From assembly GCF_020023735.2 (NCBI RefSeq), contig NZ_CP076444.2, positions 1,069,501 to 1,133,500 of the forward strand: a stretch of DNA of 64,000 nucleotides, written 5' to 3'. The translations under genes were made by a program, and so were the position numbers. The DNA is from Mycoavidus sp. HKI. Its GTDB lineage: Bacteria; Pseudomonadota; Gammaproteobacteria; Burkholderiales; Burkholderiaceae. How positions within the stretch are numbered: the first letter of the stretch is position 1; each line of letters begins with the position of its first letter. The notes beneath the pieces are model-generated. The model saw only the letters and a program-made list of their open reading frames with translations. It made no database searches and was not told the origin of the DNA. Shown here piece after piece: positions 63,568-64,000 of the stretch.

Positions 63568-63999
63568 TTACGGTATCGCTAGTTCCTGCAACAACGTGGA
63601 GAGGCTAGCCACGTCCTTGCCAAACTGATTGATCGCGTGGCAATAGCGCTTGGTATCGAGTGACATGTACTTAATGAAATTGGCCAGGGAACCGGTCGCG
63701 CTCAGGTCCACGAAGAAGTTGGCTGATGCAGCCGACGCCAGCGTCCGCATCAGCGCATAAAAATCCACCTTCTGCCGGACGATGTTCCAGATATATTCAC
63801 CTGGATTGACCAGATCGCTCGCTTCGATCATGCGGCCATAGGCGGGCGAGTAACACGGTATGCGAGGGGGACGCATTGCTACACCATCGGCGGTTGCCAT
63901 GATCGGGTCCCTCGTGGACTCAATATAGCTCGAATGAAATGGGTACTGGACTGGCAGGTCCTGCGACAGGACGCCCATCTCAGTCAAATGGGCTTTCAC
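63568..63999 (-). CDS. AT-like domain protein, C-terminal part (runs off the window)
   Basis: The 3' end of a gene whose beginning lies beyond base 64000. The visible 143 residues correspond to the second half of a PKS acyltransferase fold: VQYPFHSSYIEST (the FHS histidine), RIPCYSPAYGRMIEASDLVN, EYIWNIVRQKVDFYALMRTL and ANFFVDLSATGSLANFIKYM. The changed positions against malonyl-specific ATs suggest the acyl-hydrolase or proofreading type that accompanies trans-AT clusters (PedC-like), but the catalytic Ser is outside the view. Convergent with the trans-AT gene. It indicates that a polyketide cluster continues to the right. Confidence 0.7.
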   Translation of the reverse strand: MKAHLTEMGVLSQDLPVQYPFHSSYIESTRDPIMATADGVAMRPPRIPCYSPAYGRMIEASDLVNPGEYIWNIVRQKVDFYALMRTLASAASANFFVDLSATGSLANFIKYMSLDTKRYCHAINQFGKDVASLSTLLQELAIP

Positions 64000-64000
64000 G

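Overview
The window reads as the accessory genome of an intracellular, probably endofungal, beta-proteobacterium of the Burkholderiaceae (Mycoavidus, Glomeribacter or Mycetohabitans type). This is an inference. It rests on intermediate GC with local GC-rich blocks, a DUF2970 protein and preTA operon of Burkholderiales type, dense insertion-sequence debris, a formyltransferase-NRPS, trans-AT polyketide parts, and several very large eukaryote-like STAND proteins (NACHT/NB-ARC with WD40, pentapeptide and TPR repeats).

Layout. 0-2 kb: 3' part of a WD40 protein and a DUF6429 gene. 2.3-6.4 kb: nested insertion sequences (IS66, and an IS481 element splitting an IS3 orfB). 7-9.8 kb: an AlbA_2/ATPase regulator with a consensus promoter, five 10-bp tandem repeats and a triple-BON protein. 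9.8-11.6 kb: a complete IS1634 element with target duplication. 11.9-17.2 kb: a 1769-aa TIR/SEFIR-like-NACHT-pentapeptide-WD40 protein. 17.8-18.6 kb: a SprT-like protease behind a perfect 30-bp palindrome. 19-23.8 kb: a tandem pair of secreted proteins, possibly polysaccharide-active. 24.2-33.1 kb: a two-module NRPS (formyltransferase, partial C, A, T, E, C, A, T, TE). 33.5-37 kb, opposite strand: an ATP-grasp enzyme, an MFS exporter and a GNAT acetyltransferase. 37.1-39.9 kb: preA and preT. 40.2-47.7 kb: a polyketide operon (acyl ligase-KR-ACP, KS with a dead AT, ilvE-type aminotransferase). 48-62.2 kb: three STAND proteins (NACHT-WD40, NB-ARC-TPR, CHAT-like-ATPase-TPR) plus a DUF2970 gene. 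62.3-64 kb: a free-standing trans-acting acyltransferase and the end of a second AT-like gene running off the window.

How the parts may work together. The NRPS predicts an N-formylated dipeptide with a D-configured first residue. The convergent ATP-grasp, GNAT and MFS genes could modify and export such a product. In the polyketide operon the aminotransferase could supply a 2-oxo acid that the ligase loads and the KR reduces; the embedded AT has lost its catalytic serine and a large internal piece, so malonyl units would have to come from the trans-AT at 62.3 kb. The STAND genes form one family by shared N-termini, C-terminal tails and repeat units. One ends in a CaaX prenylation motif, which only makes sense inside a eukaryotic cell. 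I suggest they are host-directed effectors, or NLR-like genes exchanged with a fungal host, with phage defence as the main alternative.

The strongest leads are the STAND family (TIR-like domain, CaaX box, mosaic WD40 arrays), the formyl-NRPS locus and the split trans-AT system with inactivated KS and AT motifs. No rRNA, tRNA or CRISPR array was seen.
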